This document shows, piece after piece, positions 50,601 through 62,600 of a stretch of 64,000 nucleotides of DNA; positions within the stretch are counted from its first letter, which is position 1, and the number at the start of each line of letters is the position of its first letter. The notes under the pieces are model-generated. The model was given only the letters and a program-made list of their open reading frames with translations. It did no database searches and was not told the DNA's origin. Location of the stretch: NCBI GenBank assembly GCA_964017045.1, contig OZ024795.1, forward strand, positions 54,041,350-54,105,349, in the 5' to 3' direction. Source of the stretch: Omphiscola glabra. Its lineage: Eukaryota; Mollusca; Gastropoda; Lymnaeidae. Made by a program: the position numbers and the translations under genes.

Positions 50601-53600
50601 TATATACTGAGGACATGACAGGAGAAAAACTTGTCAAATAAATAAGACAATCACCCTACCTCTGGCGTCTTCCGTACGAAATCGGCTGGGAGAGGAAAAA
50701 GCTCTTTCACGATGGCATAAATCGAGCTGTCGGCCAGCACTCGGGTAATGAGGCGAGGCCAGAAGCCGCTTGGAAAGTAGGTCATAAAATACAATCGGCA
50801 GCAGGAAAATATTGGATTGCTTGTGGGTTTGACGGCCAGGAGGAGAAACTTGGCCGATTCCCTCAGTGACGACAGGGTGACGGGTTCTCTCATAACCTAC
50901 GGAAGAAATCATTATCGATGAGATACTGGCCTACAGAACGAATTATCAGTGATGAGTTCTCTAATGGCCTACAGAACAAATTATCCTATACTTATTAAGA
51001 ACCATTTCAGGCCTAATTTAAGGCCTAATTCGAGATTGTATCTGCAATTTTTTGGAATGTCTCATTAAATAGAGATAAGATTTTATCTTAAAGAACAACA
51101 TAGACCTGCCTGATTCAGCAACAACACTTTTAAATACATGCTAAAATAGTTCATAGACCTGCCTGATTCAGCAACAACACTTTTAAATACATGCTAAAAT
51201 AGTTCATAGACCTGCCTGATTCAGCAACAACACTTTTAAATACATGCTAAAATAGTTCATAGACCTGCCTGATTTAGCAACAACACTTTTAAATACATGC
51301 TAAAATAGTTCATAGACCTGCCTGATTCAGCAACAACACTTTTAAATACATGCTAAAATAGTTCATAGACCTGCCTGATTAAGCAACAACACTTTTAAAT
51401 ACATGCTAAAATAGTTCATAGACCTGCCTGATTCAGCAACAACACTTTCAGAATGTTACATTAAAATTAAAGACTTTTAACTCTTTTGCTGCTGAATTTT
51501 TTTTATCGAAAAAGTGTATAATTTTTTTGAAAGAGCAGAAAAGAGTGAGAGGTTGGGTTTATTAGAAAATGTTATTGTTTGATTTATAACCATTTTTTCC
51601 CCAAACCCTGTGATGTAGGCATAGCTCATCTTCCCTTCTATAACTCAAATCCTCTCAAACTAATACTATTGTAATCATGCGATGGATCTAATTTCTAAAT
51701 ATAAATCATCTGGACTATCAAAAGAAATAGTATTAAACAATTCCAAAGCTTTTTGAGCTGTTATTGTGTAGGAAACTTACTCACCTACTATGGCCTAGGG
51801 TTACCATAGCAACAGTAGGAAAAAATAGTGGAGAAAATCATTAAAATAATGCTTCAAATGACAAGAAATAAACCTTGGTTTCACTTATAAATAATGAAGT
51901 ACCACTCTTCTAAGACTTGTAGTACATTGCTCATGCTAGCTTGCGTTTCAGTTACGGTACACACACAAAAATCAATAAGGGTAATCAATATTTACCCACA
52001 TGCAGATATCACAGCTCAGGTTCAATATTTTTTATCTCTCTTTAGAATATAAATTATGCAAATTAATATTGTGTCCTTTAAAATGTGACTAGCACCTCAT
52101 GCTGGGACTAGTACCTCATGCTGGGACTAGTACCTCATGCTGTGACTAGTACCTCAGGCTGTGACTAGACTATGATAGTCTTTGATTCTACTTATCAAAC
52201 TGCAAGCATTATACTTAGCACTTACATCCTACAAGGTGTATTACACATTCAGAACAGTTTGGCATCAATACTGGCCAAATACAATTTCTCCTCGTCTGCT
52301 TTTCATCACATTTCTTCACATGCGTCACTACACATGAAAGTTTAAAAAAAACACTCATGCACAACAGGCATTTAGGGCGGTGAAATAAACCTACCTCCCG
52401 GTTACAGGCTGAATTAGCCACGACTGGCTGAATAAGTGAAAAAAAAAAAAAACATGTTCGTTTTAACTGATTAACTACCAGATTGAAAAACAGGCTGCGG
52501 CTGAATTAAATTTAGGTCACATTTTCTCCTAGCAGGTGTATGTACAAATTCAGCTGCAGTTTTCTTAATTATAAACTTATTCTAATGAGTCCTTAACCAT
52601 TTTAAAAGTACGGTAAATGAATTGTCTACATGATAGAAATTATAAATTTAAATTTTGGTAGATCAGAAAAACATTTACAAAATATAGAAATGTTCCAACC
52701 TCTCTATAAATTTTTAATTTCCCAAACATTTAAAAACTTTTATTTGGTGGTTTCCAAATAGTATATCCAAATAATAATAAAAAAAGCACCAAAGAACACA
52801 GAAACTGAATAATATTTACACTTCCAATCACTTATAGCAGTGGTTCTCAACCTTTCTAATGCCGCGACAGTTCCTCATGTTGTGGTGACCCCCAACAACA
52901 AAATTATTTTTGTCGCTACTTCATAACTGTGGATTATATGTGTTTTCCGATGGTCTTAGGTGACTCCTGTGAAAGGGTCGTTCGACCCCTAAAGGGGTCG
53001 CGACCCACAGGATGAGAACCGCTGACTTATAGGCATTTAGTAAGCCTGCCGCTTGTTGCCACTGTAAACAAGTTGTACAATTTTGTAAATAGCTTGGAAA
53101 TTAAATCACAATTAATGAACAGCTCGTTTTTTTAAAACCTCCTCCCGATAGTATGTGGTTCCAAAATAAACATCCTGTCGGTAAATTAAAAACTTGAACC
53201 AAAAGGGGTATGGAATAATATAAATATTTGACTCGATTTACTACGATACAAACATTGGCGCTACCACTTACTACCAGCGGCTCATGGCGATAACAAATGA
53301 AACGCTGAGTGGCTCATGGCAGTTAACCAGTTAATGTAAACTCTCCAGTGAGTGAGACCAATTTCAGAAGCGGTTACCAAGCAGTATATGAGTCTATGCT
53401 CACTTTGAATATTTCTCAGTAAAGAATCTTATTATTGTCTGGTTTTTACAAAGTCAAAAGCTTAAGTTATTTTTTCTCTGCTTGTTCATTTTAGTTCTGT
53501 CAACACATTAGATTTGTCTTAAATCTAACTTGATTCAATCATCAGCTCCTTGAGTTGACCTATTAGCAACTATAAAAAAAACTTTGATGTGATGAATGCT

Positions 53601-56600
53601 TTATAATGGATTCAATTTTTTTTTAAACTAGGAAAAATAAAATACCAAACGGATCTGGGGCAAAAATAATTATTTAAAATATTACCTGTGATCCCGTATA
53701 GAACACAGAGCTGCCCACATACAAAGCACTGGGTGGACCTTCCACCAATCGGCGGCCGGTGCGGTGCGATGGGAGGGACTCAACCCGCCGGCCAGGAGTG
53801 GATCCTTCTCGGCCGAGGCCGACACTCGACTCTGTTGGCTTCCTCAGTGGGATCTAACAGGTAAAAAAACAATGAAGGGAGGTAATGTTAGCAAATCTTT
53901 TTCTGCTGTGTTCAAAATTAAATAGTTTGAAGTTGGCAGACAGGTCAAAATCTGGTTATACTCAAACATATCGGATTATTGTTTCGTTAATAAAACCTAA
54001 TAGAAAGTAACAATTTTTCTTTTTAGAAAAAAACAATAATATGCTTATCTGTATCAGAATTTAAAAATGCCGGAAACTTTGATAATGTTTGGGAGCTAAC
54101 CCGAAACCTAACAATGGAAGATTCAACTTTTTGCTAGCTGATAATTGCAACTTTCAATTTCTACAAATTCTTAACTTTAAAAAAAATCCTTTTGGAAAGA
54201 ATTAAGACATAAAAATGAAACAATTAACAAATGCAATCCAATTTATGAAGTATAGCAAAGTCTACACCACAAACAGGTTTCACAAAGAACTTAAATTTAA
54301 TGAACAAATATGTTTTAATGCTCCCCACTTCTCCCGACTCCAATCCACATGGAGATCATTCAAGGACCCGACCCCAATCATATAAAGATCATTCAAGGAC
54401 CTGACACCAATCACATAGAGATCATTCAAGCACCCGACCCCAATCACATAGAGATTATTCAAGGACCCGACCCCAATCACATAGAGATCATTCAAGGACC
54501 CGAGATAGTGTCTAGTTCCCTGTGCTGCGTAAGCGGCAGCGTCCCCAAGGTGACTTGGGGGCGTCCACATGGGGTTTTGCCTCTTCGCGGCGTGGCAGAC
54601 TAGTAGGGGGGACTTGTCCACCCGAAGCTAAAAAACCCCGGCCAAACGCATGACTCCCAACGCAACGGGAGCTGCCACTAACATGATTACTAGTTGCTGT
54701 TAATGGATATGAAACTTGGGTGGTCACTAAAACCCATGTTGATGATTTTAGCTACGCGGCCGTGAGAAAGCCGCTCCTAGGCAACCGTTTCGTCCCGCCA
54801 CTACCAACGTCCCGACCGAAAGACTCCCTGGGCGGTGGGGAGTGGTAACGCAACACCAACCCCCGGAGTGGAAGCAAAGCCGTCCTGACCGACAGAGAGT
54901 TAACTGCGGACGTTTTAAACGCAGCGTCCTCGGTCGACCGGGCCTCCCCTAGGTCAAGGGGGAGGTTCCCGGCACCCTCCCGCACGGGCTGGAGTCGGGT
55001 TAAGTCCTTCAGTGCTCTGGTTTGTGTGGGGGAGCGCAGGGGGGCATTAAGAGCTCGCGCTCGACGGCCCACCGACTCCATCTCTTATGCGACATTTTCA
55101 GTGTCTAGTTCCCCTGTCTCACCCTGACATCGCTCTTTTGCCTCGCCATCTCCAGCAGCTCCGTCTCCGTCGGCAGGAGTGAAGGGAGCAGCAGGTGCTC
55201 CTCATCAAACTGCAGTGCGACCTCAAACTTGTTGAGCAGACTTGTGATGTAGACCTTGATGTGCTGAGCCTGGAACGTGCTGGACTTGAACAGGAACTCT
55301 AGGTTACTGAGGCGCATCACACCTGAACGTCAGAAGGGGAAATAGTTTTTTCACTCTGAAACTGATCATAAGTCTATTGACTATTGTCAGGTCTGTTAAT
55401 CATAAGTCTATTGACTATTGTCAGGTCTGTTAATCATAAGTCTATTGACTATTGTCAGGTCGGTTTACTTCTACTGGTCAGACCTTAAAACTGATCATAA
55501 GTCTATTGACTATTGTCAGGTCTGTTAAATTTGTTTACTTCTACTGGTCAGACCTTTAATTGCTATTTGTGAGACCTTTCACTACTACTAGTGTGACTTT
55601 TTACTATTACTGGTTAGACTACTACCTATCTATTACTACTACTACCGGTACTACCTCAATGTGATACCAGTAATCTCAATGTATCTATTACTTCTCAGTG
55701 GTATTGTCTAGCCCTTTCTATTACCAATGTTACCGCTATGTGGTAACGTAAATACTTATCTATTTCTACTATTACCCCTCTGTGGTACCGGTAATATTAA
55801 TACCTATATATTACCCTTATAAGCTATCTATTACTAACATGAGCTATCTCTGATAACATCTAAAACTACCTATTACCCCCCCCCCCATTACCTCTCTGTG
55901 GAAAGTTATTGATCTCCTTGATGGTAATGACCTTGGCCAGCTGGTCACACAGCCACTGGGGGTCAAGGAAAAATAGATCTCTCAGAGGCAGGTCGTCATA
56001 GTGGAAGAGAACACCTGGTCAAAAAACAAATCGTAGTGGAAGAGAACAAATCATAGTGGAAGAGAACAAATCATAGTGGAAGAGAACAAATCATAGTGGA
56101 AGAAAACAAATCATAGTGGAAGAGAACAAATCATAGTGGAAGAGAACAAATCATAGAGGGGGAGAACAAATCATAGTGGAAGAGAACAAATCATAGTGGA
56201 AGAGAACAGATCATAGTGGGAGAGAACAAATCATAGTGGAAGAGAACAAATCATAGTGGAAGAGAACAAATCATAGTGGAAGAGAACAAATCATAGAGGG
56301 AGAGAACAAATCATAGTGGGAGAGAACAAATCATAGTGGAAGAGAACAAATCATAGTGGAAGAGAACAAATCATAGTGGGAGAGAACAAATCATAGTGGA
56401 AGAGAACAAATCATAGTGGAAGAGAACAAATCATAGTGGAAGAGAACAAATCATAGTGGAAGAGAACAAATCATAGTGGAAGAGAACAATCCATAGAGGG
56501 AGAGAACAGATCATAGTGGGAGAGAACAAATCATAGTGGAAGAGAACACCTGGTCAAATATCAAAGTCAGTTTGAACACTCTCTGATGTTGACAACATTT

Positions 56601-59600
56601 TAACTTCTCAAGGTGTTCCTTGTTCATTCTAAACAAATTTAATTTCTGACAGTGACAGGTTGATGTACAAGATAATTTCTGACAGGTTGATGTACAAGAT
56701 AATTTCTGACAGGTTGATGTACAAGATAATTTCTGACAGGTTGATGTACAAGATAATTTCTGACAGGTTGATGTACAAGATTTGATTCATACGGAAATTT
56801 TAGTGGAAAATTTAGTAAAAATATTGAGGAAATAATAAAGCTGTCCAACTGGAGCCGCAGTTAAGAAGACCAAGAGTCGTAGGTGGCTCTAGGAGTCAAT
56901 TTTGCCCATGTCTGTAACGGATCATCACATCAAACCAAATCTTGCCCCAAGACATGCTCCTTGTGAGCTGTAACTAAAATAAAAACTAACTTCATTACGC
57001 ACCCCCCCCCCAATCATGCCCCCTCCAGTAGTGACTAACATCCCCCCCCCACCAATGGGGCTAGGAGCAACTAACCATTCTCATGGAGGAATCTGGTAGC
57101 CTGCTCCAGTTCTTCCACATCTCTGAATGTCATTTCATGCTCCATCATCTTGTTCTGGACGCACAATCTACAGGACACAATACAATCATTTAACTTTAAC
57201 AATTAATCTTATGCGATCCAACTAGGTATTTTTTTAAAAATGTGTCTTGACAGCAATGTAGAAATGTGACTTGACAACAATGTAGAAATGTGACTTGACA
57301 ACAATGTAGAAATGTGACTGGACAACAATGTAGAGATGTGACTTGACAACAATGTAGAAATGTGACTTGACTACAATGTAGAAATGTGACTTGACAACAA
57401 TGTAGAGATGTGACTTGACAACAATGTAGAAATGTGACTTGACTACAATGTAGAAATGTGACTTGACAACAATATAGAAATGTGACTTGACAACAATGTA
57501 GAAATGTGACTTGACAACACTGTAGAAATGTGACTTGACAACAATGTAGAAATGTGACTTGACAACACTGTAGAAATGTGACTTGACAACACTGTAGAAG
57601 TGTGACTTGACAACACTGTAGAAATGTGACTTGACAACACTGTAGAAATGTGACTTGACAACAATGTAGAAATGTGACTTGACAACAATGTAGAAATGTG
57701 ACTTGACAACAATGTAGAAATGTGACTTGACAACACTGTAGAAATGTGACTTGACAACAATGTAGAAATGTGACTTGACAACAATGTAGAAATGTGACTT
57801 GACAACAATGTAGAAATGTGACTTGACAACAATGTAGAAATGTGACTTGACAACAATGTAGAAGTGTGACTTGAGAACAATGTAGAAATGTGACTTGACA
57901 ACAATGTAGAAATGTGACTTGACAACAATGTAGAGATTACATTGTTGTCCAGACATGAGATATGTCTTCACGACAATGTCAAAATGTGTCTCAACAACAC
58001 TGTAGAAATGTGTCTCAGGTCATCATGATTGAATAAAAGTGCAAACTCAAGGTCATGAATGTCGGTGAGGTTTAACTGCGTGGTAGTATTAGCCAAACAA
58101 ATATAGACTCTTCATTTAATTATGGTTTAGACGACTGATGTGATCAAAAGCTTACAGCATTGCTTGCATCACGGTGGATGATGTGTGGAGAAGACAACTT
58201 ACGTGTACTTGGACCGGTTGAGTACAGGTTCCTTAAAGTCTCTGATTCTCTCTAAGGCCAGTTCTCTGACAATGTTCTGCAGGAGGAAATATTTGCGAGG
58301 TATCTTCTGATTGACCAGATTTTGTGTCTTGGATCCTAAGATGGATATGATATAATATGAGAAACTGGTCACCTGATAGTGATAGGTAATACGGAAGAAT
58401 AGCTGTTACATAGGTCACATGGAAGAATAGCTGTGACATAGGTCACATGGAAGAATAGCTGTGACATAGGTCACATGGAAGAATAGCTGTGACATAGGTC
58501 ACATGGAAGAATAGCTGTGACATAGGTCACATGGAAGAATAGCTGTGACATAGGTCACATGGAAGAATAGCTGTGACATAGGTCACATGGAAGAATAGCT
58601 GTTACACAGGTCACATGGAAGAATAGCTGTGACATAGGTCACATGGAAGAATAGCTGTGACATAGGTCACATGGAAGAATAGCTGTGACATAGGTCACAT
58701 GGAAGAATAGCTGTTACACAGGTCACATGGAAGAATAGCTGTGACATAGGTCACATGGAAGAATAGCTGTGACATAGGTCACATGGAAGAATAGCTGTGA
58801 CATAGGTCACATGGAAGAATAGCTGTGACATAGGTCATACGGAAGAATAGCTGTGACATAGGTCACATGGAAGAATAGCTGTGACATAGGTCACATGGAA
58901 GAATAGCTGTTACATAGGTCATACGGAAGAATAGCTGTGACATAGGTCACATGGAAGAATAGCTGTGACATAGGTCACATGGAAGAATAGCTGTGACATA
59001 GGTCATACGGAAGAATAGCTGTGACATAGGTCACATGGAAGAATAGCTGTGACATAGGTCACATGGAAGAATAGCTGTTACATAGGTCATACGGAAGAAT
59101 AGCTGTGACATAGGTCACATGGAAGAATAGCTGTGACATAGGTCACATGGAAGAATAGCTGTGACATAGGTCATACGGAAGAATAGCTGTGACATAGGTC
59201 ACATGGAAGAATAGCTGTGACATAGGTCACATGGAAGAATAGCTGTTACATAGGTCATACGGAAGAATAGCTGTTACATAGGTCATACGGAAGAATAGCT
59301 GTGACATAGGTCACATGGAAGAATAGCTGTGACATAGGTCATACGGAAGAATAGCTGTTACATAGGTCATACGGAAGAATAGCTGTGACATAGGTCACAT
59401 GGAAGAATAGCTGTGACATAGGTCATACGGAAGAATAGCTGTTACATAGGTCATACGGAAGAATAGCTGTGACATAGGTCATACGGAAGAATAGCTGTGA
59501 CATAGGTCACATGGAAGAATAGCTGTTACATAGGTCATACGGAAGAATAGCTGTGACATAGGTCACATGGAAGAATAGCTGTTACATAGGTCATACGGAA

Positions 59601-62600
59601 GAATAGCTGTTACATAGGTCATACGGAAGAATAGCTGTTACATAGGTCATACGGAAGAATAGCTGTTACATAGGTCATACGGAAGAATAGCTGTTACATA
59701 GGTCACATGGAAGAATAGCTGTGACATAGGTCATACGGAAGAATAGCTGTTACATAGGTCATACGGAAGAATAGCTGTTACATAGGTCATACGGAAGAAT
59801 AGCTGTTACATAGGTCATACGGAAGAATAGCTGTTACATAGGTCATACGGAAGAATAGCTGTTACATAGGTCACATGGAAGAATAGCTGTGACATAGGTC
59901 ATACGGAAGAATAGCTGTTACATAGGTCATACGGGAAGAATAGCTGTTACATAGGTCATACGGAAGAATAGCTGTTACATAGGTCACATGGAAGAATAGC
60001 TGTGACATAGGTCATACGGAAGAATAGCTGTTACATAGGTCACATGGAAGAATAGCTGTGACATAGGTCATACGGAAGAATAGCTGTTACATAGGTCATA
60101 CGGAAGAATAGCTGTTACATAGGTCATACGGAAGAATAGCTGTTACATAGGTCACATGGAAGAATAACTGTAACATAGGTAATTAGAGTTGATAACAGTA
60201 ATATGGGTAATATGTGTGGGTAACTATATCATAAGTAATATGAATGGATAACTATATCATAAGTAATATGAATGGATATCATAACATGTAGCCAGGATAT
60301 TACAATTATTTGTAAGTTTAGGTGAACTGGCTAAAGGTAAAGATGAAGGAGACGGTTAAGAAAATGAGCCATTGTGATTGTACACAAGACATCAATTTCT
60401 TTTTAGGTGACACGTGAGACAAGCGGGGCCAGTGTGTTTACACAATCTCATGAGGCAAGCTGGGCCAGTGTGTTTACACTATCACATGAGACAAGTGGGG
60501 CCAGTGTGTTTACACAATCTCATGAGACAAGCGGGGCCAGTGTGTTTACACAATCTCATGAGACAAGCGGGCCAGTGTGTTTACACTATCACATGAGACA
60601 AGCGGGGCCAGTGTGTTTACACGGTCTCGTAAGAATAATAAAAATGTTGTCATGTTTTCAATGTTTTGATAAAAGCCACTGACAACACAAAAGCCACTGA
60701 CATTGTGTTAAGGAGGTGGACCACAAAAGCCACTGACATCATGTTAAGGAGGTGGACCACAAAAGCCACTGACATCATGTTAAGGAGATGGACCACAAAA
60801 GCCACTGACAACATGTTAAGGATGTGGACCACAAAAGCCACTGACAACATGTTAAGGAGATGGACCATAAAAGCCACTGACATATTTTAAGGAGATGGAC
60901 CACAAAAGCCACTGACATCATGTTAAGGAGGTGGACCACAAAAGCCACTGACATCATGTTAAGGAGATGGACCATAAAAGCCACTGACATCATGTTAAGG
61001 AGGTGGACCACAAAAGCCACTGACATCATGTTAAGGAGGTGGACCACAAAAGCCACTGACAACATGTTAAGGAGGTGGACCACAAAAGCCACTGACAACA
61101 TGTTAAGGAGATGGACCACAAAAGCCACTGACATCATGTTAAGGAGATGGACCACAAAAGCCACTGACATCATGTTAAGGAGATGGACCACAAAAGCCAC
61201 TGACATGTTAAGGAGGTGGACCACAAAAGCCACTGACAACATGTTAAGAAGGTGGACCACAAAAGCCACTGACATCATGTTAAGGAGGTGGACCACAAAA
61301 GCCACTGACATCATGTTAAGGAGGTGGACCACAGAAGCCACTGACATCATGTTAAGGAGGTGGACCACAAAAGCCACTGACAACATGTTGAGGAGGTGGA
61401 CCACAAAAGCCACTGACATTATGTTAAGGAGGTGGACCACAAAAGCCACTGACATCATGTTAAGGAGATAGACCACAAAAGCCACTGACATCATGTTAAG
61501 GAGGTGGACCACAGAAGCCACTGACATCATGTTAAGGAGGTGGACCACTAAAGCCACTGACAACATGTTAAGGAGGTGGACCACAAAAGTCAAATCTTGG
61601 AGAACATGAACAGTTTCATTAAGCTGGAACTAAATGTTCATGCTTGCACTCAACAGTTTATCCACTAAATATTCATTTGATTTAAACCAATTTACAATTT
61701 GCTGCCCTAAAGACTGCTTTAAGAATAAATTTTAAAAATATACCAAAAGTTAGTTGTTTTTTATTTCACGCAGTTATATAACAACAATTTTTTCTAATGC
61801 ACAAAACAAAATATGTTAACACAAACAGTTTTAAATTTGAATTAAAAAATGTTACAAATATCGGGACTTGATAAAATCCATAAAAACTTATCTAAGGACA
61901 TTAATTGTTATAATATAAAAACCGGTTTGCTGAATACCGTAACATTAATAAATCAGGCAATGGTGCCGCCGAAACGGTGCTGAATGAATCTCAGTTCTAT
62001 TCATTTTATTAAAAACTATCAGACGAGACACCAGATGTATTAGAATCATACAGGAGAAAATACTATCAAAATTTATATAAATAGTTGCTTAACCTTAAAG
62101 ATGATATCACAAATTGTGTCAACCAGGTCATCAAAGTGTCATACATGGGTGCTTAATGTCAACTCCTATACTCCTGGATTGGATCATTCATTAAGTTCTC
62201 TTACTATTCCAATCATTAGTGAATAACCAATCATTAGTGAATAACTCAAGTCCTTTTAGTAACTATAACTTTAATTATCAATACAAGCAACACATCTGTC
62301 TTCTACAATGCTCCACACAATAACTTTTCAACATCCTCCTGTCCAACCGCCATCTACATTCCACAATCACAACAACTCAACTACCAAAACTAATACGTCA
62401 CTTCCCCTACCCAAATACGTCATAACATGCTCGCACCATATACAACGCTACACCTATACTCTCTAACTAAACATGTTATATGTACAAACATAACTATAGT
62501 GATTTCATACCCTTGACACTTAACCTCAAAGACAATATCATAGATTGTGTCGACCAGGTGATCAAAGTGTACGTACGTGGGTGCTTAAGTTCAAAGACAA

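Noticed and set aside
54752..55081. 109-codon GC-rich frame as a host exon
   Set aside because: It lies wholly inside the insertion flanked by 14-bp target duplications and has no recognisable domain.
57234..61593. Minus-strand frames of 245 and 272 codons (YIVVKSHF and [12 protein letters not shown] repeats)
   Set aside because: 24-bp and 36-bp arrays with periods divisible by three; both strands are open at once.
62517..62530. Alternative donor GTTAAG at the duplicated end of exon 1
   Set aside because: Phase would not match exon 2; the GTACGT donor at 62575-62576 does.
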